From Bordetella parapertussis (GTDB lineage Bacteria; Pseudomonadota; Gammaproteobacteria; Burkholderiales; SG8-41), in the NCBI GenBank assembly GCA_945864585.1, contig CAMBCF010000020.1:1-52606 (forward strand): DNA of 52,606 nucleotides, given 5' to 3'. The translations under genes and the position numbers were made by a program. Below the pieces are notes generated by a model. The model saw nothing but the letters and a program-made list of their open reading frames with translations. It did not search any database and was not told the DNA's origin. Below, piece by piece: positions 24,880-33,006 of this stretch (position 1 is the stretch's first letter; the number at the start of each line of letters is the position of its first letter).

Positions 24880-25902
24880 TTAATGGTCTCTGGCGACACG
24901 CAGGCCGCGGCCGTAGACACGGATAACCGTGGGGCTGCCGACGCGGTATGCGGCGTGCAAGCCCGCTGGCGCATCGTCCCAGGAACCGCCGCGCACCACG
25001 CGCAGGGAACAATCGCCAGTAGCCCATGCGTGTGCATTCGTCGGTGCGCCGTTGTAATTCCCGTTCCAGCAGTCCTGCGTCCACTCGCCGACGTTGCCTA
25101 ACATATCGTAAAGACCAAATGCATTGGCACGATAACTTCCAACCGGGGCGGTGTAAGCGTAGCGGTCATCGCAATCGACGAAACCCCAAGTGCTTGCACC
25201 GGGCACCTGTGCCGCAGCCGTGAGATCAGCGCCATTGGCGTAGCCGCATGCGCTACTTCCATCTTCGCCCCAATACCGCGATGTCGTGGTACCGGCTCTC
25301 GCCGCATATTCCCATTCGGCTTCAGTCAGCAAACGATAGTGGTTGCCGGTTTTCTGGCTGAGCCACCTCACGTAGGCGCTGGCATCGTCCCAACTGACAC
25401 ACGCCACCGGGTGCGCATCGTCCTGAGCATAGCCAGGGTTACGCCAATCCTTGACCGGGTCTTTTTCAAACGCAGTCCCGCTCCAGACGAAACACCCGTT
25501 GCTGCTGCGGCCTGTCGCTGCTGCGAACACCCGGTACTGGCCCCGCGTGACCTCAAATTTACCCGCCGAAAAACGCGGCACATTCAGCTCGCGCTGCGGC
25601 TGGCTGCGGTTACGGAATTGAGCGGCCAAATTTTCGCGCTCTTCCGCACCTGGCACTGCTCCCATCACGAACCGTCCCGCAGGAATGTTGACCATCTCCG
25701 GGCAATCCGCGCAGTCTTTATACGAGTTTTCCGGCGCGCGTGCGGCGGGAGGCTTACCCGCCATGCCAGCAGGCGCTGCCTCAACTGTGGTCGCGGATGA
25801 TGACTGAGCCGGCACACTCCCGCCCGCGACGGCCAGCAGCAACAAAACAAGGCGGAGCAACAGAGAACAGTCCACGGTTTTTAGCGGCACCGACCCTGCC
25901 AC
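24880..25902 (-). CDS. SUMF1/FGE-fold protein, exported, without the catalytic cysteines
   Basis: A protein of about 340 residues. A hydrophobic segment (LLLRLVLLLLAVAGG then SVPAQSS) near the N-terminus suggests export. The FGE-sulfatase domain follows: MVNIPAGRFVMG, HPVACVSWDDASAYVRWL, RLLTEAEWEYAARAG and RVVRGGSWDD. The Cys pair that makes formylglycine in true FGE is not present in the RGGSW region (GGSWDDAPAGLHAAYR), so sulfatase activation is unlikely and a ligand-binding or other oxidoreductase role is possible. The start is unclear: GTG 25902 is used, GTG 25890 is an alternative, and no strong ribosome site is seen. It is downstream of the SDR by 46 bases, probably in the same operon. 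Confidence 0.8.
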   Translation of the reverse strand: MAGSVPLKTVDCSLLLRLVLLLLAVAGGSVPAQSSSATTVEAAPAGMAGKPPAARAPENSYKDCADCPEMVNIPAGRFVMGAVPGAEERENLAAQFRNRSQPQRELNVPRFSAGKFEVTRGQYRVFAAATGRSSNGCFVWSGTAFEKDPVKDWRNPGYAQDDAHPVACVSWDDASAYVRWLSQKTGNHYRLLTEAEWEYAARAGTTTSRYWGEDGSSACGYANGADLTAAAQVPGASTWGFVDCDDRYAYTAPVGSYRANAFGLYDMLGNVGEWTQDCWNGNYNGAPTNAHAWATGDCSLRVVRGGSWDDAPAGLHAAYRVGSPTVIRVYGRGLRVARDH

Positions 25903-25948
25903 CACATTACAAAATCTGCGGCCTCTCGTTTCCCCGCCGCGCTTTGCG

Positions 25949-26767
25949 CTAGTAATACACCGACCGTCCCGCGCCACCGGTCGCCACCACCAGCTCGCCG
26001 CTGATGGCCCAGGACTTGTCCGAAGCGAGGAACGCCGTGACAAAGGCGATCTCCGACGCGTCAACCATGCGGCAGATAGCGTTGCCGCGCGGTGCATCGG
26101 GAGCAAACGTGCGTTTCTCGGCTTCCTCGGGCGTGACGCCCAGCTTGGCGGCCTGCTCGGCCAGCAGGCTGGGGGTGCGCTCCGTGCGCGTGGTGCCGGG
26201 GTGGACGCAGTTCACCGTGATACCGAAGCGGCCCAACTGCACCGCCAGCGTCTTGGTCATGTGCACGAGGGAGGTGTTGCGCGCGCCGCCGCTGAGATTG
26301 CCGGCGTTGCGCGAATTGGTGCCGCTGATGTTGATGATGCGGCCCCATCCCGCTTTCTTCATGTGGGGAATGGCAGCACGGGCGCAACGCAACGCACCCA
26401 TGTACTTGGTGTTGAAGTCGCGCAGAAGATCTTCGTCGACCACTGTTTCGATGGGGCCGGTGGCAGTGGTGGAACCGCCGGGCGAAGAGCCGCTGTTAAC
26501 CAGTATGTGCAGCCCGCCCAACTGCTTTGCGGCTTCGGCGACCATCGCCTCGACTTGTTCCTTGCTGGTGACATCCGCCGTCAGCCCGATGACGCGCCCG
26601 CCGGTTGCGGCGCAGAGTTCCTTGGCGGCCGCGTCCAGCTGCACTTTATTCCTAGCGACTATCGCCACGTTTACGCCTTCGCGGGCGAGCTCGCGTGCGA
26701 TGGCTTTGCCGATGCCCAGGCTGCCACCGGTTACGATTGCGTTTTTACCTTTAAGTCCCAGATCCAT
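25949..26767 (-). CDS. SDR-family protein with Ser/Arg in place of the YxxxK pair
   Basis: A 272-residue short-chain dehydrogenase/reductase. Cofactor binding is clear: TGGSLGIG near residue 13 and NSGSSPGG (the NAG position). The catalytic Ser is in IINISGTNS. Where YxxxK is expected, the sequence is SGGAR (Ser159, Arg163), before the usual TKTLAVQLG helix. Whether it is catalytically active is uncertain; a few SDR subgroups carry this variant. GGAGGATG precedes ATG 26767. It sits in a minus-strand run with CMD, amidohydrolase and CaiB genes. Confidence 0.88.
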   Translation of the reverse strand: MDLGLKGKNAIVTGGSLGIGKAIARELAREGVNVAIVARNKVQLDAAAKELCAATGGRVIGLTADVTSKEQVEAMVAEAAKQLGGLHILVNSGSSPGGSTTATGPIETVVDEDLLRDFNTKYMGALRCARAAIPHMKKAGWGRIINISGTNSRNAGNLSGGARNTSLVHMTKTLAVQLGRFGITVNCVHPGTTRTERTPSLLAEQAAKLGVTPEEAEKRTFAPDAPRGNAICRMVDASEIAFVTAFLASDKSWAISGELVVATGGAGRSVYY

Positions 26768-26802
26768 TTTGCATCCTCCAGTAAAATATTAGTGGTACTA
26801 AG

Positions 26803-26834
26803 GTAGCCCGGAACAAGCGCAGCGTATTCCGGGA
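26803..26834. repeat. REP-like palindrome (TAGCCCGGA type)
   Basis: TAGCCCGGAACAAGCGCAGCG followed by TATTCCGGGA forms an imperfect palindrome. The same sequence type occurs at 31891-31922 and, inverted, at 32028-32054. Confidence 0.65.
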
Positions 26835-26866
26835 TAGTTTCTATTTCCGCACAACTTTCCGGCGCA

Positions 26867-27436
26867 TCAAGCAATTTTCCGGTGACCGCTCACGTTGGCA
26901 AACGGCGGCTTGCGGTCGGCCTGCAAATCGACTTCGGCGCTGTTCAGGCACATCGCCAGCATGGTGAAATAGCCGACCGAGCCGATCAGATCGACCAGCG
27001 TCCTTTCGCCGAAAATCGCTCTCGCTTCGTTGAACGTGTTGTCGCTGACGAAATGATTTTCGAGCAACTCCATCGCGAAGTTGTAGTAAACGCGTTCGTC
27101 GTCGGCCTTGAAATTGGGCTTCTTGCCGGTGGCGAGATCGTTTACCACATCCTCGGGAATGCCGGCGGCCACAGCTTTGTCGACATGCGCATTCCATGAA
27201 TACTGCGCATCCCAGTAGCGCGACATGACCAGAATGCCGAACTCGCGCAGTTTCACCGGCAGCCCGCAATCAAAGCGCATGTAGTTGCTGATGGCGGATG
27301 CTTTTTCGAACATCTCCGGGCTGTGTATCCAGACCCGATATGGCCCGCCAAGGCGATCGCGTCTGGCGGTATGTTTGTCGACGACTTCTTTTTGTCGCGG
27401 CGTGTACTGTTCGGGGCTCAACTTCGGCAGGCGCAT
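26867..27436 (-). CDS. Carboxymuconolactone decarboxylase (AhpD-like) family protein
   Basis: A 189-residue all-helical CMD-family protein. The central block REFGILVMSRYWDAQYSWNAH matches the family's core helix, ending at the conserved His, but the AhpD CxxC pair is absent, as in true CMD rather than alkylhydroperoxidase members. These proteins decarboxylate gamma-carboxymuconolactone or related acids. The first block is PKLSPEQYTPRQKEV. The gene lies 48 bases after the amidohydrolase and 99 before the SDR, consistent with one catabolic operon. Activity on a specific lactone is not shown. Confidence 0.87.
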   Translation of the reverse strand: MRLPKLSPEQYTPRQKEVVDKHTARRDRLGGPYRVWIHSPEMFEKASAISNYMRFDCGLPVKLREFGILVMSRYWDAQYSWNAHVDKAVAAGIPEDVVNDLATGKKPNFKADDERVYYNFAMELLENHFVSDNTFNEARAIFGERTLVDLIGSVGYFTMLAMCLNSAEVDLQADRKPPFANVSGHRKIA

Positions 27437-27484
27437 CGCTTTGTCCTCAATAAGATCGTTATTTATCGCAGCGGCTGCAATGGA

Positions 27485-28309
27485 TCAACGCTTCCATCCG
27501 AGCCAGCCGACGACGGCACCACCCATCACCAATTCGAGGTCGCGGCCCTTAAGCCATGGCATTTCTTCGGTGTACATGGTCACGCATTGCCGGTACGAAC
27601 ACGGCATGCGCGTAATGTCGGTGCCCCAGAAGCAGCGCTCAGGGCCAAACGCCTCGACGATCTGGCGCAAATAGCCGTGGATATTCTTGTACGGGTAAGG
27701 CTGGCTCGAATAGCTTGGTGCTCCGGACAGCTTGACTGCGATGTTGGGGTGTTTGGCGAGCGCAAGCATGTCCTTGAGGTCTGCAAAGACCGCGTCGTCC
27801 GCCACGCCCTTGCCACCACCGCCGCGTCCGATGTGATCGATGTGCAGTTTAAGTCCGGGATGTTGTCCGGCGATCTTCGCCAGCGCTGCCATGTTCGCGC
27901 CGCTGGCCAAGAGACCAATGCGCAGATCCGCTTTCTCACAAGCGGTCCAGAACCAGTTGAGCGAACCATCGCTCCACCACGCTTGCTGATGCGCTTGATT
28001 GAAGGTAAACCGAAACCCGAGCATGCCGGTGCGTTCGCGCCAATGAGCAATGATATTTTCGCGATCCGGGCTTTCGAGGTCCATGTGGCCGAGTATGCAA
28101 AATTTGTCCGGGTGCCGGCGCACCGCCTCGACCGCGTAAACGTTGACCGCCTCGCCCAGCGAGCTGGGCGGATGGATCACCGCGCCATCGACGCCCGCCG
28201 AGGCCATTTCGGCCAGCGCATCTTCGATCGAATAGGTCGGTATCTGGCGATGGTGCGCGCTCATCTTGCCGTTCTGCCAGATGTGAATCTGTGAATCAAT
28301 TATCAGCAT
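27485..28309 (-). CDS. Amidohydrolase-2 family hydrolase
   Basis: A 274-residue TIM-barrel amidohydrolase of the PDC/ACMSD-like group. The N-terminal IDSQIHIW holds the metal-binding His, KLHIDHIG contains later ligands, and FWGTDITR supplies the late Asp. Such enzymes hydrolyse lactones such as 2-pyrone-4,6-dicarboxylate or act as decarboxylases. It lies 28 bases after the CaiB gene on the same strand and feeds into a CMD-family gene, a grouping suited to breakdown of an aromatic or lactone-type acid. Confidence 0.87.
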   Translation of the reverse strand: MLIIDSQIHIWQNGKMSAHHRQIPTYSIEDALAEMASAGVDGAVIHPPSSLGEAVNVYAVEAVRRHPDKFCILGHMDLESPDRENIIAHWRERTGMLGFRFTFNQAHQQAWWSDGSLNWFWTACEKADLRIGLLASGANMAALAKIAGQHPGLKLHIDHIGRGGGGKGVADDAVFADLKDMLALAKHPNIAVKLSGAPSYSSQPYPYKNIHGYLRQIVEAFGPERCFWGTDITRMPCSYRQCVTMYTEEMPWLKGRDLELVMGGAVVGWLGWKR

Positions 28310-28337
28310 GCCTTACTCCTGGAATGTGCGTCCCCGA

Positions 28338-29555
28338 TCAGATCACGTTGCGATCGCGAAACCCCTGTATCTCCGCAGCGCTGTAGCCGACCTCAGCCAG
28401 CATCGCCTCATTGTGCTCGCCCAATTCCGGCGCGACGCCGATCTGTGCCGGCGTTTCGGAGAAATGCCACGGCGAACCATGCACCTTCAGTTTCTTGCCG
28501 TGCTTGGGATAATCGACCTCGGTGATGTAACCATTGGCCAGCACATCGGGATCACTTGCTGCTTCGAGCAGTGTATTGATGGGCGCCGAAACAATATCCG
28601 CAGCGCGCAGTATCGCCACCCACTTGTCGCGTGAGCCGGTCGCGAACAGCCCATCGAGTGTCTTGAGCAGTGTTTCGCGCAGTGCGTCGTTGCCAATCAC
28701 CACGCCAAGATCAGCAAATCCCGCACTCGTCAGCCGGTCGTAGAAACCGAGCGCGGACATCGCCGTCTTCCATTTAGCCGCGCCATTGAGTTGAAACACC
28801 AGCGGCTTGCCGTCGCTGTCGATGAAACTCGCACTCAGGCCCGGCCGTTGCGGCGTGCCGTTGACGCGCGCCTGGCCGGTGACGGGTGCGCGGTTGCGCC
28901 ACATCGCGGTGGTCAGAGTCCAGCCCATCAGCCGGATTTGTCCTCCCAGCAACGAGCAATCGACTTTCTGGCCAATGCCCTGCGTGCGGGCGCAATGCAA
29001 TGCCGCCAGCATGCCGCCGAAGGCGAGGATGGCGCAGGTTTCATCGGCAACCGAAACGATGCCGGTGCGCAGCGGCTGGCCCGGCGTGGAGTAAGCCTCG
29101 GTGACGCCGCCCAGCGCCTGCGCCATGGAATCGGTGCCGGGAAGCGCGGCATGCGGTCCCTTGGGGCCGTAACCCGAAATCGAGACGTAGACCAGCTTCG
29201 GATTGACCTTTTTCAATTCGTCATAACCAAAGCCGTTTTTCTCCGCTGCGCCCGGCCGAAAATTCTGGCCGAAGATATCGGCACGGGCCACCAGCTTGTG
29301 CAGGATGCCCCGTGCCTCCGCGGACTTCATGTTCAGCGTGAAACTTTTCACGCCCCGGTTGTTGGTTTCGAAATAGGTGCTGGGCAGGCCGGGAAACACG
29401 TTGGAGGTGCGCGAGTTGTCGCCTTTGCCCGGCACTTCGATCTTGATCACCTCGGCGCCCAGATCGGCCATCAGCATATAGGGCACCGTGCCGGCCTGCG
29501 CGGTGGAACAGGCAACGACTTTTACGCCGTCGAGCGGACCTCGTGCTTTTGCCAT
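28338..29555 (-). CDS. CaiB/BaiF family III CoA-transferase
   Basis: A 405-residue family III CoA-transferase. It starts LDGVKVVACSTAQAGTVP, then GAEVIKIEVPGKGDNSR and the FETNNRGVKSFTLNMKS segment; SGYGPKGPHA follows, leading to the region of the catalytic Asp (PGTDSMAQALGG). It moves CoA between carboxylic acids in the cytoplasm, activating an imported acid. The gene lies 12 bases downstream of an alpha/beta hydrolase and 28 upstream of the amidohydrolase. It is one of three CaiB genes in the window, one of which is deleted. Confidence 0.92.
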   Translation of the reverse strand: MAKARGPLDGVKVVACSTAQAGTVPYMLMADLGAEVIKIEVPGKGDNSRTSNVFPGLPSTYFETNNRGVKSFTLNMKSAEARGILHKLVARADIFGQNFRPGAAEKNGFGYDELKKVNPKLVYVSISGYGPKGPHAALPGTDSMAQALGGVTEAYSTPGQPLRTGIVSVADETCAILAFGGMLAALHCARTQGIGQKVDCSLLGGQIRLMGWTLTTAMWRNRAPVTGQARVNGTPQRPGLSASFIDSDGKPLVFQLNGAAKWKTAMSALGFYDRLTSAGFADLGVVIGNDALRETLLKTLDGLFATGSRDKWVAILRAADIVSAPINTLLEAASDPDVLANGYITEVDYPKHGKKLKVHGSPWHFSETPAQIGVAPELGEHNEAMLAEVGYSAAEIQGFRDRNVI

Positions 29556-29567
29556 TGCGATAATCCT

Positions 29568-30443
29568 CTACGCGATCGCCTCAGCCGTGCGCGCAACAGG
29601 CATCTGTTTGAGGAAGAACGCCGCAATCGGATCGTATGACGCTACGGTGGCGCGTGCAGCCTGATCGATGTACAGCATCTCTATTGCGCCACCTGCCTTG
29701 CGATAGTTCGCTGCAAAGCGCTCCGGCTCGTTGAGTGCTACCGGCGACTCAGGGTCGCGATAGTCATGTACCTGATCGGGCCGGCCTTGCACCCAGATCG
29801 CGGGCGGCATAACTACCTTCTCGCCGCGTTCGAGCATGAGCAGGGGATTGCCCTCGGCCATATTCGCTTCGTTTTTCCAGAATGAGTTCTGCCGTTCGGG
29901 GATGTCGCCGACCCAGGTTTCACCCAGCGAACGCCCGCGCACGGCGTTGCGATAGCGCGACAGCGGATTAATGACTGGCCACGCCATCGCCACGCAGCGC
30001 ACCGTAGCGTCAACCGCAGGCGATCCCGCAGGTAGCGGGACAGCCGCGTAACGCGGATCGCCGGGCCGCATCGCGGCCAGCATCGCCAGATGCGCGCCGC
30101 TCGACGCGCCGCAGATGCCCACCAGATCGGCACGCGTCTGCAACTGCGCGGCGCGCGCCTTGAGCCAGCGAATGGCGTAGTTGATATCCACCAGCGCAGT
30201 CGGGTAACCGTCATTGCCATCACGGAAATCAAGCCCCGCGACCAGCAGTCCGGACTTCGCCAGTGCTTCGTCGCGGCCGCGGCATTCTTCGAGGCTGCCC
30301 TTGCCCCAGGCGCCGCCGTGCAGATCCACTACCACGGGGAACGGGCCGGCGCCGCGTGGCTTGTAAAGCCGCAACTTCAGCGCGCGCTCGCCATGGCGCA
30401 GGTATTCAATGTCTTCGGTCGTGAATTCGTATGCATTGGTCAT
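29568..30443 (-). CDS. Alpha/beta hydrolase (HSL/carboxylesterase-like) lacking the expected catalytic His
   Basis: A 291-residue alpha/beta hydrolase. VVVDLHGGAWGKG forms the oxyanion hole near residue 38, and GICGASSGAHLAML carries the GxSxG nucleophile. The region after this should end in a catalytic His; instead the last 40 residues read EMLYIDQAARATVASYDP with no His at the usual position. ATG 30443 is chosen for the GGAGGAG upstream, removing 12 frame residues. It is the first gene of the CaiB-amidohydrolase-CMD-SDR-FGE run, so it could release an acid from an ester before CoA transfer. Confidence 0.85.
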   Translation of the reverse strand: MTNAYEFTTEDIEYLRHGERALKLRLYKPRGAGPFPVVVDLHGGAWGKGSLEECRGRDEALAKSGLLVAGLDFRDGNDGYPTALVDINYAIRWLKARAAQLQTRADLVGICGASSGAHLAMLAAMRPGDPRYAAVPLPAGSPAVDATVRCVAMAWPVINPLSRYRNAVRGRSLGETWVGDIPERQNSFWKNEANMAEGNPLLMLERGEKVVMPPAIWVQGRPDQVHDYRDPESPVALNEPERFAANYRKAGGAIEMLYIDQAARATVASYDPIAAFFLKQMPVARTAEAIA

Positions 30444-30552
30444 CGCAGCTCCTCCAAGGTTGGGTGTGTCACTATACATCGTCGAATATATTGCGTCACA
30501 GTTGAAGCGTCAAATCTGCATTTGGCAAGTCGTCGTGCATCTGGTGCACGAT

Positions 30553-31063
30553 TCAATTGCCCAGTATCCCCGCCGCCTTTACCACCTTGCTCCACTGCTC
30601 GTGCTCGGTTTTGATGTGCGCTGCGAGTTCAGCGGGCGAGCCGGTCACGGCTTCGGAGCCTTCCGCCAGCAGACTCTTCCATCAGCACATAACCCTGCGC
30701 GCTCACCTGCGCAATCGGTGCAACATCGCGCCGCATGTCGTAACGTGATTTGTACAGTATCGGATAAACCACGGTACTCCCTCCGATCATCATCAGCGTG
30801 TGTCCGTCGAGTGCCGACGACGACAATATATCGAGCGCGACGAGAGCACCCGCGCTGGGTCGATTATCGACAACAAACGATTGCCCAAACGCTTCGCCCA
30901 GCTTGACCGACAGTGCACGCGTGACGGTGTCCATGCTGCCACCGGCTGTCAGCGCCACCAGCGTGCGCACCGGGCGTGCGGGATACGGTGACGGCTGTGC
31001 CGCAGCAAGCGCGCTGGCGAACGGTATAAAAAATGATACGTAAACTATTGTTTTTATTGACAT
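30553..31063 (-). pseudogene. TctC/Bug solute-binding protein, middle deleted
   Basis: The N-terminus (signal peptide ending AAAQPSPYPA, RPVRTLVALTAGGSMD, VDNRPSAGALVA) is intact for about 125 residues up to AQVSAQGYVLM. The frame then changes and the family resumes only at the C-terminus, TGSPAELAAHIKTEHEQWS then KVVKAAGILGN and TGA at 30553. About 150 residues of the central region are missing, so binding-protein function is lost. It sits 2 bases after the alpha/beta hydrolase stop on the same strand. Confidence 0.85.
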
Positions 31064-31065
31064 TT

Positions 31066-31845
31066 TTACTTGAAAAAAGGCAGCAATGTATCTACGAATA
31101 GTTGCGGCGTCTCCAGATTCATGAAGTGTCCGGTATCGGCCAGCACGTAGGTAGAGCCAGGAAGTGCATTCGCCACGCGCTGCGCCAGTTCGGGTGTGCG
31201 CAACCCATCGTGCACGGCGCCGATGACCAGCGTTGGCGCCTTAATTTTGGCGTAATCCGGCGTGAGATCTACCGTAGTCATCATGCGTGCCAGGGCCGCA
31301 AACGAGGCCGGTGTATTGCACACCCAACGCGACTGGTAGCGCTGAAAACGTTGCGGGTCCACCGCGCGCAGGTGCTCGGGGTAAGACCGGTCATGGCTCG
31401 CTTGCATGGCGGCGCGTATGCCCTCGCGCTCGACCAGGGCAGCACGCTCCAGACTTTGCGGCGCGCGTGCAGGATTATTGCCGATGGTGGGGCTGGCCAG
31501 GGCCAGCTTCTTAACCCGCGCGGGATGACGCGCGGCGAATCCGACGGAAAAATCGGCGCCCATGGCGCAGCCGGCCAAGTACACCGGCGTAGTGATTTTC
31601 AGCGCATCCAGCAGCGCAGCAAGGTCGGCTACCACACCCTCAAGATTCAGTTCGTGCACTTTTTCCGAAAATCCGAAACCACGCTGGTCGTAACGCAGCA
31701 CGCGGAATTCCTTTTCCAGGGCGGGCAATGCGTCGGCATAACTCTCGAGACAGCCGCCAGCTTCGTGCATCAACACCAGCGTGTCTTTTCCCGATCCACT
31801 CAATTCATAGCGCAGGCTGGCGCCGTTCGCTTCGATCCAGGGCAT
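31066..31845 (-). CDS. Alpha/beta hydrolase-fold protein with Ala at the nucleophile position
   Basis: A 259-residue protein resembling 3-oxoadipate enol-lactone hydrolase: LRYELSGSGKDTLVLMHEAGG, then RYDQRGFGFSEK and the nucleophile elbow AGCAMGAD. In the GxSxG pattern the third residue is Ala94 (codon GCC), so the nucleophile is missing, while the later acid (VHDGLRTPE) and the base (DTGHFMNLE) are present. No frameshift or stop is seen. It may be inactive, a cofactorless or metal-independent lyase-like member, or a recent mutation. It is followed by the Bug pseudogene with 2 bases between. Confidence 0.87.
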   Translation of the reverse strand: MPWIEANGASLRYELSGSGKDTLVLMHEAGGCLESYADALPALEKEFRVLRYDQRGFGFSEKVHELNLEGVVADLAALLDALKITTPVYLAGCAMGADFSVGFAARHPARVKKLALASPTIGNNPARAPQSLERAALVEREGIRAAMQASHDRSYPEHLRAVDPQRFQRYQSRWVCNTPASFAALARMMTTVDLTPDYAKIKAPTLVIGAVHDGLRTPELAQRVANALPGSTYVLADTGHFMNLETPQLFVDTLLPFFK

Positions 31846-31890
31846 TGCATTTCTCCTATTAACCGTTGATTGACACGAAACTCGTAAATT

Positions 31891-32054
31891 GTAGCCCGGA
31901 AGGAGCGCAGCGTATTCCGGGGAACGATGGTTACACTGCGCATTGTCTGTATGTAAGCGAAGGTGTTTGTACCTGCGGATAGGTAATGGTGATACGGGTC
32001 ATTCTTTTACGCTATCCTCCCTTTCAGGATGCGCTGCGCTCCTTCCGGGCTACG
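31891..32054. repeat. Inverted pair of REP-like palindromes
   Basis: GTAGCCCGGAAGGAGCGCAG and on to 31922 is mirrored by GCGCTGCGCTCCTTCCGGGC ending about 32054. The two copies face each other across about 105 bases. They share the family seen at 26803-26834. A palindrome pair like this is typical of BIME-like arrangements, with a short spacer of no evident coding content. Confidence 0.65.
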
Positions 32055-32105
32055 GTTGCCGCTGGTGCAGCGCTACCGAGTTCCCCCTCCCCCCACGCTC
32101 ACCCT

Positions 32106-32870
32106 CTAAAACATCGTCTGCCCGCCGTTCACATGCACCGTCTGCCCGGTAATGTAGCTTGCACCCGGCCCGCACAAAAAACGCACCGTGGCGGCGATCT
32201 CTTCCGATTCGCCATATCGCTCAAGTGGGACGATGCCTGTCGCATCGCGGCGCGCGGAGCGGTGAGACGGGCGCGTGGTGTTGATCATTCCCGGCGATAC
32301 GCAGTTCGCGCGTATGCCGTGCTGCCCGACTTCGCGTGCGAGCGCGCGTATCATGCCCGTCAGCCCGCTCTTGGCAGCGGAACTATGCACCTTGCCGACC
32401 GCGCCGGTGAGCACGTTGCTCCCGGTCAACGCGATGATGTTGCCGCCGCCGGCCGCGATCATCGAAGGCAGGCACGCCTTGATGCAGTGAAACGAACCGT
32501 CGAGCGAAATCGACAGCGGCACCCGCCATTGCTCGAAACTCATATCGGTGAAGCGGGTCTCCTTACGCACCGAGGCGTTGAGCACCAGTATGTCGATGCG
32601 GCCTAAGCGCGCGATCACTGCATCGACCATCTGCCGCACCTGCGCGGCATCGGCGACATCCGCCATATAAAGTTCGGCTTGCCCGCCCGCGATGCGAATC
32701 TCCTGCACCACAGCCTGAGCCGCCTCACGCGAGGCGCGCGTGTTTACCGCAACTGCGGCACCCGCTGCTGCAAGTGCGAGCGCGGTGGCGCGACCGATGT
32801 TCTGGCCTGCGCCGGTGACTAACGCTACCTTGCCTGTGAGTTCCTGGTTGGGGGTGGATGGGGTGGGCAT
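32106..32870 (-). CDS. SDR-family protein with SxxxK in place of YxxxK
   Basis: A 254-residue short-chain dehydrogenase/reductase. Cofactor binding: GKVALVTGAGQNIGRA near residue 13, and LVLNAS. The catalytic Ser region is IALTGSNV. Position K-4 of the active-site motif is Ser163 within VHSSAAKSG, so Tyr is replaced; 2,4-dienoyl-CoA reductase-type SDRs also carry an HAGAAK-like form. The C-terminus GQTVHVNGGQTMF is normal. ATG 32870 has GAGGA 6 bases upstream and is preferred over 32882. It lies alone next to the REP pair, 235 bases before the next minus gene. Confidence 0.88.
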   Translation of the reverse strand: MPTPSTPNQELTGKVALVTGAGQNIGRATALALAAAGAAVAVNTRASREAAQAVVQEIRIAGGQAELYMADVADAAQVRQMVDAVIARLGRIDILVLNASVRKETRFTDMSFEQWRVPLSISLDGSFHCIKACLPSMIAAGGGNIIALTGSNVLTGAVGKVHSSAAKSGLTGMIRALAREVGQHGIRANCVSPGMINTTRPSHRSARRDATGIVPLERYGESEEIAATVRFLCGPGASYITGQTVHVNGGQTMF

Positions 32871-33006
32871 TGGAGTCCTCATCTGAAAAACGGCTGGCTA
32901 AATTCGCGTTCAAGCGCAAAGCATTTATTGATAGGATGAGGGTTTCGATTTCATGGGGTTTCGCCTTTCGCATGGAGAAAATGTGAATTCGTCATCGACA
33001 TGGTAT

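Noticed and set aside
27323-28294. Plus-strand 323-codon frame across the amidohydrolase
   Set aside because: It is antisense to a gene with clear metal-binding motifs; the translation has no family signal.
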